A DNA stretch of 64,000 bases from Halesus radiatus (Eukaryota; Arthropoda; Insecta; Trichoptera; Limnephilidae), in contig JAHDVE020007140.1 of the NCBI GenBank assembly GCA_022606495.2, forward strand, positions 1 through 64,000. The letters are read 5' to 3'. Shown here one piece after another: positions 33,260 to 43,300 of the stretch (position 1 is its first letter; every line of letters starts with the position of its first letter). Below the pieces are notes generated by a model that did not search any database, was not told where the DNA came from, and was given only the letters and a program-made list of their open reading frames with translations. Position numbers and translations under genes: made by a program.

Positions 33260-33520
33260 AAGTAACAACACAGTAGAGCAGATTGGCTAAGAACCCAGCG
33301 GTGGAGGGTTGGAAACCTCGGCTGAAAACACAGAATTTTATTTTGCATGTGCATCTCGTTCAATTTAGAATCAAAACATTGCTTGAAATGTCAAGAAGTT
33401 TTACCAATTAGATCTGAATAGCTAGGTCCTACCTAACGTTCCCCCTTTAGCTCTTCCTCAAACAGAATTACCCTATATAGAATGCCATAGTCACACTCTG
33501 AGCAGCTGTCTTACCACATG
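33260..33520 (+). mobile_element. SINE-B, old diverged copy
   Basis: Weak tRNA-like head (GGTTGGAAACCTCGG region), then AGAATCAAAACATTGCTTGA and TTAGATCTGAATAGCTAGG, then a C/T-rich tract. Order matches SINE-B, but divergence is high. Confidence 0.55.
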
Positions 33521-34339
33521 AAAATGCCTAATTAAAAATGTTAAATATTTTCTCTGAATCGTAAAAAAATACGTGTAAGCGTAAGTTATTTAACAATTTC
33601 GGATTTGGTGTGATGTACGTAACATTCAAAAAATTTAAAATTTAAAAAATTCAGTGATACCAAAATATCAAAATAATTCTGTAATTCAAAAATTTCTTTA
33701 AAAATACGTACTTCTTGTTTTTAGTACGTACTACATATAATGAATTTAAGAAAATTATCTCGTTTTGTGCACTTATTTTTTTCTTCTCGCATTAGTGCAT
33801 TTTTCCACTCCTTTAGTTATTTTCTAAGACAAACTATAATATTGATTTATTCTTTAACCAAGTTACAAGGATTGTATTTCCATTAAACAAATTTAAGAAT
33901 TTCCCCAGAGGATTCCGTAAAAGGGAAACATTTTTCCACCCCTTTTATAAATATCTGATGAAAGGAAATACGGAAATGAAGTTGACTCCACAGTCTTTAG
34001 TGAATAAAATGATAAAAATGGCAGAAACAAAACAGGCCATGAATTAATTTCATGGAAGGGTTGCTCTTCAAAGGGAATTATGATGTCATTGAAAAAACTT
34101 ATATTTACATTCCCTTTCTAGAACAAATTGAAGTTCTTATAAAATTAGTAAGCTAATTCAATATTTACTATCTTTGTAAAATAATATGGCTCTATTTTCT
34201 GTATTACCGAACATGAACAAACCGAGCAAAGTCTAGGCTTTAATCATTGTAAAAATTTAGACAAGATTGGTCTTTGCAGGTTCATCAGATTTCCATATAG
34301 CCTAAATTCATTTTCTAAAGCAGAGAAAGCTCCTGAATG
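33521..34339. other. AT-rich spacer
   Basis: No gene found. About 33985-34130 is slightly less AT-rich and non-repetitive (ATGGCAGAAACAAAACAGG, CATGAATTAATTTCATGG palindrome-like) and could be regulatory, but evidence is compositional only. Confidence 0.35.
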
Positions 34340-34869
34340 GAACAATTATAAATTAATAAACGAACGAATTATCTTAATATGACATTAATTAATAAAGTAA
34401 TGAAAATTATATATTCACCGTTTCTCAGTATGTTCACATTATCAAAACAATATAACACATTTAAATAAATCAAATACACATTATAAATGTAAAAACCTCA
34501 CAGAATGGAGAATTTTAATTATTTTCTAACGAAATCAGTTTTACCGATAATAAATAATTATTTTAAAAAACCGGTCCAAATTAGAATGGGGTGGGAGTGA
34601 ATAAAATCATTCAAATTTTTTGGTTTAACCAAAAGTGCTTGAAGTGTAATGTGATTCTGAAGGTGACAATGTGGATTAACCGCCGTTTTAAAATGGCATT
34701 GAACCTCGAAACAGCTGTCATAATAATAAAAACTGAAAATAATAATTTAAAGGTGGCTGATATAGCTACCCTTGTGATCTTATATAGAGGACTTAAACTC
34801 AAATATAAGAAAATAGTTCAAAATTTTTGGTTTAACCAAAAGTGCTTGAAGTGTAATGTGATTCTGAAG

Positions 34870-36200
34870 TACGTAAAGATCTCCATCAAATCTACTGCAG
34901 CCATAGCCACTATGTTGAGAGTACAGAGGATATGGCTGTCGGAAGAAACAAAGGAGTGCTGTCAGAAACGGGACACGTTGCTTCACTACATAAAGGTTAT
35001 CCACTCCGAATTAACAATAAAACTTCACGCGTGGGAATTCGATACCCTTGATTTTAATACCCGTGAACACATTAAAGGAATTATATTTGAAAATTTTAAA
35101 ATACAACAAAACAAACCTAATAATCTAATTAATATAACAAATAAAATTTCGAAAATAACCGAGATTACAACCATCCAAAATATTGAATTTTATAAAAAAA
35201 AACTGGAATAAAGGCTTTAAATCTAAAATCCCTAGTGAAGTAAAACGTAAATGAATAGAATCATTAGCTATTAACACCGAAATTACTGCGCAAAGTGTAA
35301 AATAATAACTTGTCAAAACACGCCATAGCAGTTATTTTGGAGAAAACACTAAAAACAATAAAAAACAAAAAATAAATTTTCTATCAATACAGAAACCCAA
35401 ACACTAAATGAAATTAGAAATAAAATTTAAAATAATAATCTAATTATAACCAAATATGATAAATGTAACTCAATCGTGGTGCTCGATAGAATAAATTACA
35501 TTAATAAGGCGGAAGACTTCTTGTTACTAGAAGATTTAATTTTTTTATCTAAAGATCCAACCACTAAAATTGTTAATAAGGTTAACATCCTTATAAACAG
35601 TTGTAATGCCATTTTTTCCACCGAATGGTCCAAGAAAAATGTTAGGGTTATGGACCCAAGAGCTCCAGCTCTGTATGGCCAACCTAAAATCCACAAGGTA
35701 AATATTCCCATAAGACACATGATATCTTTTAGTAACGCTCCTTCAACAAACTTGGCAAAAATACTTAACTTCATCTCCAAAAAATATTTAAAAAATTCAC
35801 CACGTTACAGCGTCAAAAACTCGATAGAACTAGTTAATAAAATTAAAATTTGATCTTCCACATTACTAACAATTCATTTCTTACGTAAAATCCTTATTTA
35901 GCAACATCTCCACAAACAATTTTTTTTCTTTTCAATGATAAAACTACTATCAACAAAATGATGGTCTTCTCATGGGAACACCGTTAAGTTCACTTCTAGC
36001 AGGGATATTTATTGATTATATTGAAAACATAATTCTTAAATCTCCATTAGCTAAATGCATATCTGATATAGATATGTAGACGACATCCTCACAAGTTGGA
36101 TAGGCACCAATCGACAGTTAGATATTTTCACTAACTGGGTCAACACCATTAATAATAAAATCTGGTTCACAGTGAGATCGAAGGTAAATTTTTTTTTTCG
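34870..36200 (+). pseudogene. PLE-2 N-terminal region and reverse transcriptase, broken
   Basis: An open stretch to 35211 carries the N-terminal region (S-E-L-T-I-K-L-H, F-E-N-F-K-I-Q). After stops, the RT follows: K-x-N-S-I-V-V-L-D-R near 35460-35490, then 35476-35853 with the PLE hallmark P-A-L-Y-G-Q-P-K-I-H-K and S-T-N-L-A-K-I-L. G-T-P-L-S-S-L-L-A-G-I-F lies near 35970-36010 in another frame. The catalytic R-Y-V-D-D-I-L at about 36070-36090 is intact in sequence but separated by frameshifts, so no active enzyme is made. Confidence 0.85.
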
Positions 36201-36514
36201 ATCTTACAATTGGTAGAAATAATAATAGACATACCTTCCAAATATTTTGAAAACCAACTTTTACATATAAAACAATAAATCCATACTCAACTCATACTTT
36301 GTCTAATAAACTATCAGCTAACCATTCAATGGTACATAGACTCATTAATGTCCCTCTAGACAAAAATAATAAAAAACTAGAAAAATTTTGCATGTCTGGA
36401 ATTTCTCGATGCAATATCTGTAAAAATTGTAATAGAAATTTAAAAAATGTGGATTATACATAACTTTTAGAACCACTAATATTATAGCAACGAGCCTAAA
36501 AAACTCAAAAAGAA

Positions 36515-36983
36515 AAATCCTAAACTTAATAATAGTGGCATGTACGAATAAAAATGTGACCACCCCGACTAAAACACTACCTATATCGGGAAGACGGGAA
36601 TGACTTTCTCAATTAGATTCAAAGAACATATACGATGTTATAAAAATAAAAGCACTTCTTCAAAATTCGCAGAAAATCTCTTAGTAAATAATCACGTCCC
36701 GCTTAACAAGAACGGGCCTAAACCCCTACATATAGAAAGAAAGGGTCTTAGATTAAATTTACTTGAACAAATAGAAATTAATAAACGAACCTATGATTCT
36801 AATATAACATTAATTAATAAAGTAAGGAAAATTCATATTCACAGCTTCTCAATGTATTCACATTATCAAAACAATATAACACGTTTAAATAAATCAATCA
36901 AGAAAACATTATCAGTTAAATACGGGGAAATACATTATAAATGTGAAAACCTCACAAAACAGAAAAGTTTAATTATTTTCTAA
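36515..36983 (+). pseudogene. PLE-2 GIY-YIG endonuclease, partly open
   Basis: S-G-M-Y-E (GIY position, with M for I) at about 36535, then Y-I-G-K-T-G near 36583. The region is continuously open through 36600-36983: I-R-F-K-E-H-I-R matches the conserved R...H segment of the family, followed by the C-terminal helix L-N-L-L-E-Q-I-E-I-N-K. One stop separates the GIY part from the YIG part. The terminal helix motif is shared with PLE-1, PLE-3 and PLE-4 remnants. Confidence 0.85.
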
Positions 36984-37119
36984 CTAAAACCGATAATAAA
37001 TTATTATTTTTAAAAGCCCGTCCAAATTAGAATGGGGTGGGAGTAAATAAAATCATATAAATAAGTCGTCATAATGTGGATTAACCGCAATTTGAAAATG
37101 GCAGCCCTGAATTGCAGAT

Positions 37120-37148
37120 TGAAAATGGCCTTGAACGCCGCAACAGGT
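37120..37148 (+). ncRNA. Hammerhead-like motif, PLE-2 3' end (degenerate)
   Basis: TTGAAAATGGCCTTGAACGC followed by CGCAACAGGTGTCA. Stem II GGC/GCC remains, but the first core block departs from CUGANGA and GAAA has become GCAA, so no activity is expected. The upstream pseudo-LTR copy at about 34688-34720 (ATTGAACCTCGAAACAGCTG) keeps GAAAC and the ACAGCUGU stem III but has lost the first core and stem II. Confidence 0.55.
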
Positions 37149-37499
37149 GTCAAAATATTACAAACTAAAAAATACTTGCAGGACTTAATAATAACATTAT
37201 TAAATTTGATTTACATTAAAAACCATGGAATTGGCACAGCTATTTGCCTCTGGAAATTCTAGATCAAAGCAAATTATTTATCATCCCGCAAAGTATGTGC
37301 CATCACGAGCAATGGAGCTTTAAAAAGGTAATTATGACGCGCTGTGTTTGACTCATTTTTTTTCAATTCCTAAAAAATTGACATCTAAAAATCAATACAT
37401 TTGAATTATACATTTGTTCTTCGTTACGATGGCAGATTTCCTGATTTCGATCAACCTCCAAACTGAATCAATTGTTATATTTAACACAAATTTGTTTTA

Positions 37500-37990
37500 A
37501 ACCCCTCCATTTTATTAAATGATCTACCCTTTTCGAAAGTACTCTTCCTTCGTCAGGACTATATTAAAACTAAGATAATATACAAAATAATGACAGACAT
37601 ACATGAATATTTAGGTCTTGGAGTGGGAAGCGACAAAAGGGGTAGGGGTAATTAATGTTTTTTTCAGGAGGAACAGAGCGGTTCACTGGAAAAATATCTA
37701 GAAGAAGACTAAACGATAAATTTACTTGGTTATTCAATATACTGGATTTAATATTTAGGAATTTTCTTATTTTAAGTACTTCAAAAATATGATTGTACAT
37801 CGATGTATCTTTATTTTTTAAAAATACGATCGGTTGAAATGAGATGTTTGACAAACTCTGAAAAATGATTGTTATTTAAACAAAAATGTAATTCCAATAT
37901 TAACATTACGGGATGTCTTTCCTATGTGGAACAAAGGACAGTCATTGCAACACAATTTGTAAATGCCTAAATGGCTTAATTTATGATCTT
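37500..37990 (-). mobile_element. PLE-4 Penelope-like element 3' end
   Basis: Minus strand from about 37985: G-I-Y-K-L-C-C-N-D-C-P, F-H-I-G-K-T-S-R-N (GIY-YIG endonuclease start). Frames are then broken until 37854-37570, where an open stretch includes I-F-E-V-L-K-I-R-K-F-L, the terminal helix motif. The ORF ends about 15 bp before a hammerhead-like motif at 37523-37556. The 5' body with RT is missing. It lies tail-to-tail with PLE-2. Confidence 0.8.
37523..37556 (-). ncRNA. Hammerhead-ribozyme-like motif, PLE-4
   Basis: Minus strand CTGACGA (core intact), a one-nt linker, stem II GGAAG/CTTTC (with one G-U) and loop AGTA, GAAA intact, then AGGGTAG with triplet GTA. Stem III is weak because A15.2 does not pair with G. 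This family's stem II differs from the others. Confidence 0.6.
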
Positions 37991-38794
37991 TAGTTTCTTT
38001 TACATTTATTTCCAGTTACATACATTTTTATCCCCCCCTTCCGCTTTCTACCCCTGTTTTCAATAGTTTCCTTCTGCTTCATAACATTCTCCCCCTAAAA
38101 GGGGGTACCATAACCTCACAAACCGGACAATCCCACATAGGAACATCTAGATAAAATATGTTTCATTCTTAGAGTTTTCATTGGTAAGCTTACTGCCAAG
38201 GGGCTCATCCATTGAAATCTCGATCAAAGGCAGCAATGTACTAACTTTATGTATGGTCCACACTAAATCTTATTGGGGAAACACTTAATACACCGCGTAA
38301 TGTACAAGCCAACCCCAACACATACAACAATACAAAATCTACGCCACACATAATTTTGCCAAACTGTTTTAATCAAACCATTTAACATTTCTACGTAACT
38401 GCACCACTTCTACGTTGGATTAATTTAGTAGTGGAATTATTTCAAATGTGCGGTCACGCGTGAATAATTAACGTGTCAAAATCACTCGTTAATCGATCAT
38501 ACTACATTCTAATTTTGTCGGGAAATAAACACTAAATATTTCCAAAAAGATTTTTTTTTTATAGAAAATTGTAGGATCCCGCATTTCAACAAAATCAATT
38601 TGTATGGCTTTAATTTTAACAAATTTTTATAAACTTTTACGCCACCTCTTATTCTTGCACCTCAAATCGGTTGCACGTTATTTTTATGTATTTTCGTTAA
38701 ATTATTTTTGTTCTCTGACGATGTCGTTTCTCTGAAACCAGTCTCTAACCTGAAAGTAAAGTAATTTACCGTATTTAAGTAATAACACCATGTC
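37991..38794. other. Spacer
   Basis: Short C-rich patches (38030-38110, including CCCCCTAAAAGGGGG) in otherwise AT-rich DNA. No gene or repeat match recognised. Confidence 0.4.
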
Positions 38795-39382
38795 TAGGGA
38801 TTGCAAAAACGAGCCGTTTCAGAAAATCCGGATATCTGTATTAAATCCAGATTTTTAAAATGAAATTTTTAATTTTTGATGATCGAAAATAATAAAACAG
38901 GTACTTAAAAAGATAACGAAACATCTGTTCTTATATATTAGAACATATTAACAGGGTACCCCATTAAAATTTAGAAAAGTGTCACTTATTGAGAACTCTT
39001 CTCAGGTGCAGTTTCAGACAAAGCAGTATTATGTTCTGTTCCGTATTCATCTTGTTCTGTCTTCCGTCTGATATTACTATTTTTTTTTTTTTTTACGTTT
39101 AATGTTTTTCTAAATAATAAGTACAATTATTTTTACTAAATCTAAACATTTATTATTTGTTATCATAACTACTTTATGATAACAAATTTACTTATCCATA
39201 TCTTAGAAATACATATGAAGTATTCCATACATATTATCCTGTTGGACACGTTCATTTTATATAACATTGCAAATATCTTACTTTAGTAATTTTTTAACTT
39301 TGCAAAATTCGGATAAATCGAAAGTGATATTAGAATTTTCCACGGATTTTGATAGCATAAGTAATACGGCTTGCAATCTCTG
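38795..39382. mobile_element. hAT-like non-autonomous DNA transposon
   Basis: Terminal inverted repeats TAGGGATTGCAA (left) and TTGCAATCTCTG (right), with subterminal GCCGT/ACGGC inverted blocks. They are flanked by 8-bp direct repeats ACCATGTC (38787-38794) and ATCATGTC (39383-39390) with one mismatch. An 8-bp duplication and a C/TAGxG-type end are typical of hAT elements. The 588-bp inside has no transposase ORF. Confidence 0.78.
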
Positions 39383-39390
39383 ATCATGTC

Positions 39391-40489
39391 TTGGGAGATG
39401 GAAAATATTTTATGGAATTCGTAGTCCGACCGAGTGTTTTACACGTAATGACACAGAGGTTGATGCAAATAAAATGCACCAACAATACCCATAAATTAAC
39501 AACCTGGGAACATTTTATTTATATCTATACATAAGTTAACAAATTAAAGTAAAGGAAGTATTTAATTTACAATGAATATATGCCGACAATATTCTCAAGG
39601 TTATTTATTTATTTAAATTGTAAAAATATTTATAACGTTATAGATTATTAACCTAATTTTTTTATAATTGTACCGTTTATGCAGTGTACATGGAATACCA
39701 AAACTCTTTAAATGCATTATAAGACATAAAAGACAGATCGGTGAGTTCACAAATAAGTTTGTGCAATAAAGAAATTTATTTGAGCCAGAATCTCACTGTT
39801 AAAAATTCTATCGTTTAAAAAAAAAACATTATTTTAGAAAAGCAATATGTGTCTTAAAAGTGGTAATTGTTCTTACCTAAAATATAAATAGATGAGTATA
39901 GCCGAGGTGTCCGTAGAGAAAAAAAACTTTTTTTTTTAATTTCTCGTTCTTCGAGGTTGGATGGATTGGACAAGCTATTATCGTATTGGTGCGAATATAC
40001 AATTTATTTGAAGGAAATTATTAATGTAAACAAGAACACCAATGAATCAAATTTGTGGGAAATGGAATCTCTGGCATAACAGGAAAATGGGGGATAAGAC
40101 GAATAATTAATTGAAATGAATGTCCTGGAACGCATTATCACAAAGCTTGTTTCCAGTTGGGGAAACTCATGCATAATATTTCACTATATGGAAATAACGC
40201 TGGTAGATCCATTGTAACGTCTCCATCTTTTTAATATACGACACATGCAATAGAAAGACAGGTTACATCTGAGCTCTCACCTTCAGGTCAATAAGCACAT
40301 TTTGATGTAATTAAATAATAGGTTTGTATAGCTTTGGATAGATCGATTATTTTCTTATTCTTACTCAACTAATTAGTACGAAACTGTTGATTAATTAGAC
40401 CTCGGTCTTTGTCTCATTCAAGGCATTCATTTCAAGGCAAATTCACGCTTCAGTTTGACATTCGTGGCCAATCGATTAAGATATTTTTC
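39391..40489. other. Spacer with non-repetitive stretch
   Basis: AT-rich to about 39950. About 40010-40270 is less AT-rich and non-repetitive, with TGTAAACAAGAACACC and TGCATAATATTTCA segments, a profile consistent with non-coding regulatory DNA. No gene found. Confidence 0.3.
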
Positions 40490-40725
40490 TTCGGATCCAG
40501 AGGAGGTGGGTAAAATGGAAGACAGACACTATCAGTATCGCTTTATTGAAACGCGAGCATTCAGAATCGAATCGTTGCTTGTATTGGCTTTGGCCATGTT
40601 TAGTGACCAGATCTGAATAACCAGGCAATTTCCAACCGTTCTCTTCCTTCCTACTCCCACTCCCTTCAGTCTCACAATATACCCGAATTACGCCATAGTT
40701 CGACAAACTCCGGGAAGTGGACGGG
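40490..40725 (+). mobile_element. SINE-B, old copy lacking tRNA head
   Basis: AGACACTATCAGTATCGC, CATTCAGAATCGAATCGTTG and GACCAGATCTGAATAACC match the SINE-B body, ending in the C/T tract and a decayed GGGA end. It abuts the PLE-1 copy. Confidence 0.65.
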
Positions 40726-40794
40726 ATGTGAAAAAAAATCTTTTCTATAGATATGCCGGGTCTAAAAATTAATTTTTAACGATTGTAACTATTT

Positions 40795-41043
40795 TATATA
40801 GGGAAGACTTCAAGAAATTTTAAAGCTAGAGTTAAGGAGCACCTAAGGTGTTTAAGTAGTGATTATTATTCTGAATTTGCCAACCGTATTTTGGAAACAA
40901 ATCATTCTTTTGAAATTAATAAAGGTATAAAATTTATACATACGAATACAACTGGTTTACAATTAGATATATTTGAAATTTTAGAAATTCGAAAAATTAT
41001 TAATGGTCAATTAAAAATTATTAATAATCAAGAAAAAAATTAA
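40795..41043 (+). pseudogene. PLE-1 GIY-YIG endonuclease C-terminal fragment
   Basis: Eighty-two codons including the stop, with no start codon because the element is truncated. Begins Y-I-G-K-T-S-R-N-F and continues R-V-K-E-H-L-R (conserved R and H/E positions of the nuclease), then F-A-N-R-I-L-E-T-N-H-S-F, L-D-I-F-E-I-L-E-I-R-K-I-I-N-G and a stop. The GIY strand is missing, so it cannot form a complete nuclease. Confidence 0.85.
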
Positions 41044-41396
41044 ATACCTGTCTCTTAAATTTATTTTCACATTTAGAATCAATTATTTACAATTTTATTA
41101 ACATAAAATTTTATAATGAAAACTATTATTATTTTCATTTTCATGTCTTCTTATTTTCTTGATTTTATTTAAATAAATAATAAAATTTATTTATTTTTTA
41201 AATTTCTAATATAATTTTTTTATTTAATATTTTACAATAACTTTTTACTTTCCAATAATTTTTTACATTTTTGATTAATTACTTATCTACTTTCATCACT
41301 TATTTTGTTCATGTTTGTAATTGTCTATTCTTACATTATTGTTTTCTATTTCATTATTTGTCTATATTTGACATTATTTTTAGTATACTGTTTATC

Positions 41397-41430
41397 CTAA
41401 TGAGGAAAGCTTTGCTTTCGAAAAATGTTG
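41397..41430 (+). ncRNA. Hammerhead-like motif, PLE-1 (G5 mutated)
   Basis: CTAATGA (G5 to A), stem II GAAAGC/GCTTTC with loop TTT, GAAA, triplet GTT. Stem I has four pairs (TATC before, GATA after). The architecture is good, but loss of G5 should abolish cleavage. Confidence 0.62.
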
Positions 41431-41873
41431 ATATTTATATATTAAAAAAGTGGTGTAAAAAAGTTATTCTAACTTTAACACAATCTTTAGGTGGAAAAAA
41501 ATATTGTGTTAAACAAATTCTTTAATAAAAAATTAGATTGACTTAATAAAAATTCCAAAATTTCGTTTAAAGTTCTTGAAAAGCATGTTAATACCGCTCA
41601 ATTTGTTGATAAAAAAAACATCACTGTCAGTTATTATATTATGTTTAAAGGTTAATAAAAGCGGATCTAATTGCTTTAATCAATTCATCATTTGTATTCA
41701 GTTATTAGGTTTCATCACGTTCATAAATGCCCAGGCATTATTAGTTGACATTAAATAGTCAGAATGGAGTTTTGAAATAGATTTCACGAAATTATCGGAG
41801 CGAAACAAAGCGATTAAATCCGATCTAACATAAGTATATTTCAAACTGCATAAACGTATATGTATTTGGTATA

Positions 41874-41875
<2 letters not shown>

Positions 41876-41910
<35 letters not shown>
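41876..41910. repeat. (TA)n microsatellite
   Basis: About 17 TA dinucleotides, flanked by AT-rich sequence. Confidence 0.9.
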
Positions 41911-42733
41911 TATTATTTGATAATGTGCCAAATAATATCTGAAACAATTTAGTAAAAACAGAAAAAAAAATCAATTTTAAAAAAAAAATATTTTTTTACG
42001 AGGTTGCATTATAATGTATTTATAAATCACTGATTGAATCTTATTAAAGGCGGGTAATTATTATTATTTCGGAAAATAATATATTTCCAATACAACACGC
42101 AAGTGAAATCTCCATCGAACAAGGGTTCCTACAAGAGGCTGAGGGAGATGAGGAACTTGAACAAAGGGAACTGTGAACTCTCGTATTTCCTCATGAGTTG
42201 AGAAGACTTAAGTGGAACAAAATACATAACATCCCTGGTGTGAATATGGCAGTGAAATATGTTTATAATTGTGTTCATGGATTTTTTTATGCTTGTTTTC
42301 TGCCTATCGGACGAAATCTAAGGTGATTTTCTGTTCAAATAAAATTTGTCGACTTATCGTGGGTACATACGAGTAATATGTTGCTTACTTAAAAAACAAT
42401 AAATCATTTAACGTTTTTCTTTTTAATGTATGTATTTATATTCTCTGGTCCATTGTCGCGTCTGTTCATCGTTTTAATGAAGGTTATTTTTCATTCGCAT
42501 TGGGAATTATTGATATTTTCATTGTTTGACCTTTAAATATATTTATTTACCTTCGACATTATCGCCGCCTCCAACTCAATTCTAAAAATACGTTTTGTAA
42601 AATTGGGAAGACAAAGCAATCTCTAATACAATCCGTCAATACAAAAAAAACACCCTCAGGCCGATAAAATATCAAAAATATTTCACATAATAGCTGTACT
42701 TTATTATGATGTTTTTTTTTTTAAAACCTTTGA
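41911..42733. other. AT-rich spacer
   Basis: No gene or repeat recognised. About 42095-42240 is less AT-rich but unassigned. Confidence 0.4.
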
Positions 42734-43300
42734 AGGAAGGACCTTAAAGATACAGATGGTAGAACCACACATGTGTGCAATAAGAGTAAAAAATTAGACA
42801 AGTTAGAATCATCTGAAATCAAGAGACTAATAAGCAAACTAGAAGAAAAGTATGTAATAAATAGTCAATTGAAGTAAAGGGCTGACACTTCTCTAGTATA
42901 TCCGTTGTAATTTTGTATTACTTGTATGCAGTAACAGTATCTAAGATATGAAAATACCAGAGTAAAATGTAACTGAGAATTTCGTTGCAAACATCTAAGG
43001 CGAACTCTAAGAAGGATATTACCCCGCTGTGTACCTATTGGATAAAACTCTTCATAACAAAAAGTTGTCATTGTACAAAAAAATTAAATAGCCCATATAT
43101 TCAGTAAACAAACACAATGTAATCCGCCTATAAGATGGTAATAAACCATCCAGAATGTAGGTTTAAATATCAATGTAAATCCCAAAGTGAGTCCCATTGC
43201 TCTTTATAATTCAACGGGACTCACTCCTGATATATATACCATAGATTTAGTTTTAATTCTACCAGTCTGAAGATGCCCGTGATAGGGTGAAACCGGTCCA
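42734..43300 (+). mobile_element. PLE-3 3' end with endonuclease C-terminus
   Basis: An open piece from 42734 to the stop at 42875-42877 ends K-L-D-K-L-E-S-S-E-I-K-R-L-I-S-K-L-E-E-K. It aligns with the terminal helix of PLE-1 (L-D-I-F-E-I-L-E-I-R-K-I-I). The hammerhead motif follows 390 bp after the stop, close to the 354 bp seen in PLE-1. This assigns a coding part to PLE-3, which elsewhere shows only termini. The nuclease core is not preserved. Confidence 0.6.
43267..43298 (+). ncRNA. Hammerhead-ribozyme motif, PLE-3
   Basis: CTGAAGA core, one U, stem II GCCC/GGGT with loop GTGATA, GAAA, ACCGGTC. The core and the ACCGGU stem III palindrome are intact. Stem I is poorly paired in this copy. 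Stem II sequence differs from the 1399 motif while pairing is kept. Confidence 0.68.

Larger units (their letters stand above)
34340..37240 (+). mobile_element. PLE-2 Penelope-like element, largest copy
   Basis: Layout: 34340-34740 is a repeat of 36770-37160 (about 2.42 kb away) including the endonuclease tail, spacer and hammerhead block, i.e. the pseudo-LTR typical of PLEs. The N-terminal ORF part, RT and GIY-YIG EN follow, then the 3' repeat ending near 37240. A 50-bp segment (TTGGTTTAACCAAAAGTGCT...) occurs twice, at 34617 and 34827. The ORF is broken by many stops and shifts. PLE proteins reverse-transcribe their RNA at a nick made by the EN. Confidence 0.88.
40795..41475 (+). mobile_element. 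PLE-1 Penelope-like element, best-preserved 3' end
   Basis: Holds an uninterrupted endonuclease C-terminus (40795-41043), about 350 bp AT-rich spacer and the hammerhead motif at 41397-41430, followed by AAAAAAGTGGTGTAAAAAAG. It is cut off just before the YIG motif, so it is 5' truncated. This copy is the reference for the other PLE-1 pieces. Confidence 0.88.

Noticed and set aside
35496..35780. 94-codon minus-strand ORF
   Set aside because: Antisense shadow of the PLE-2 RT domain.
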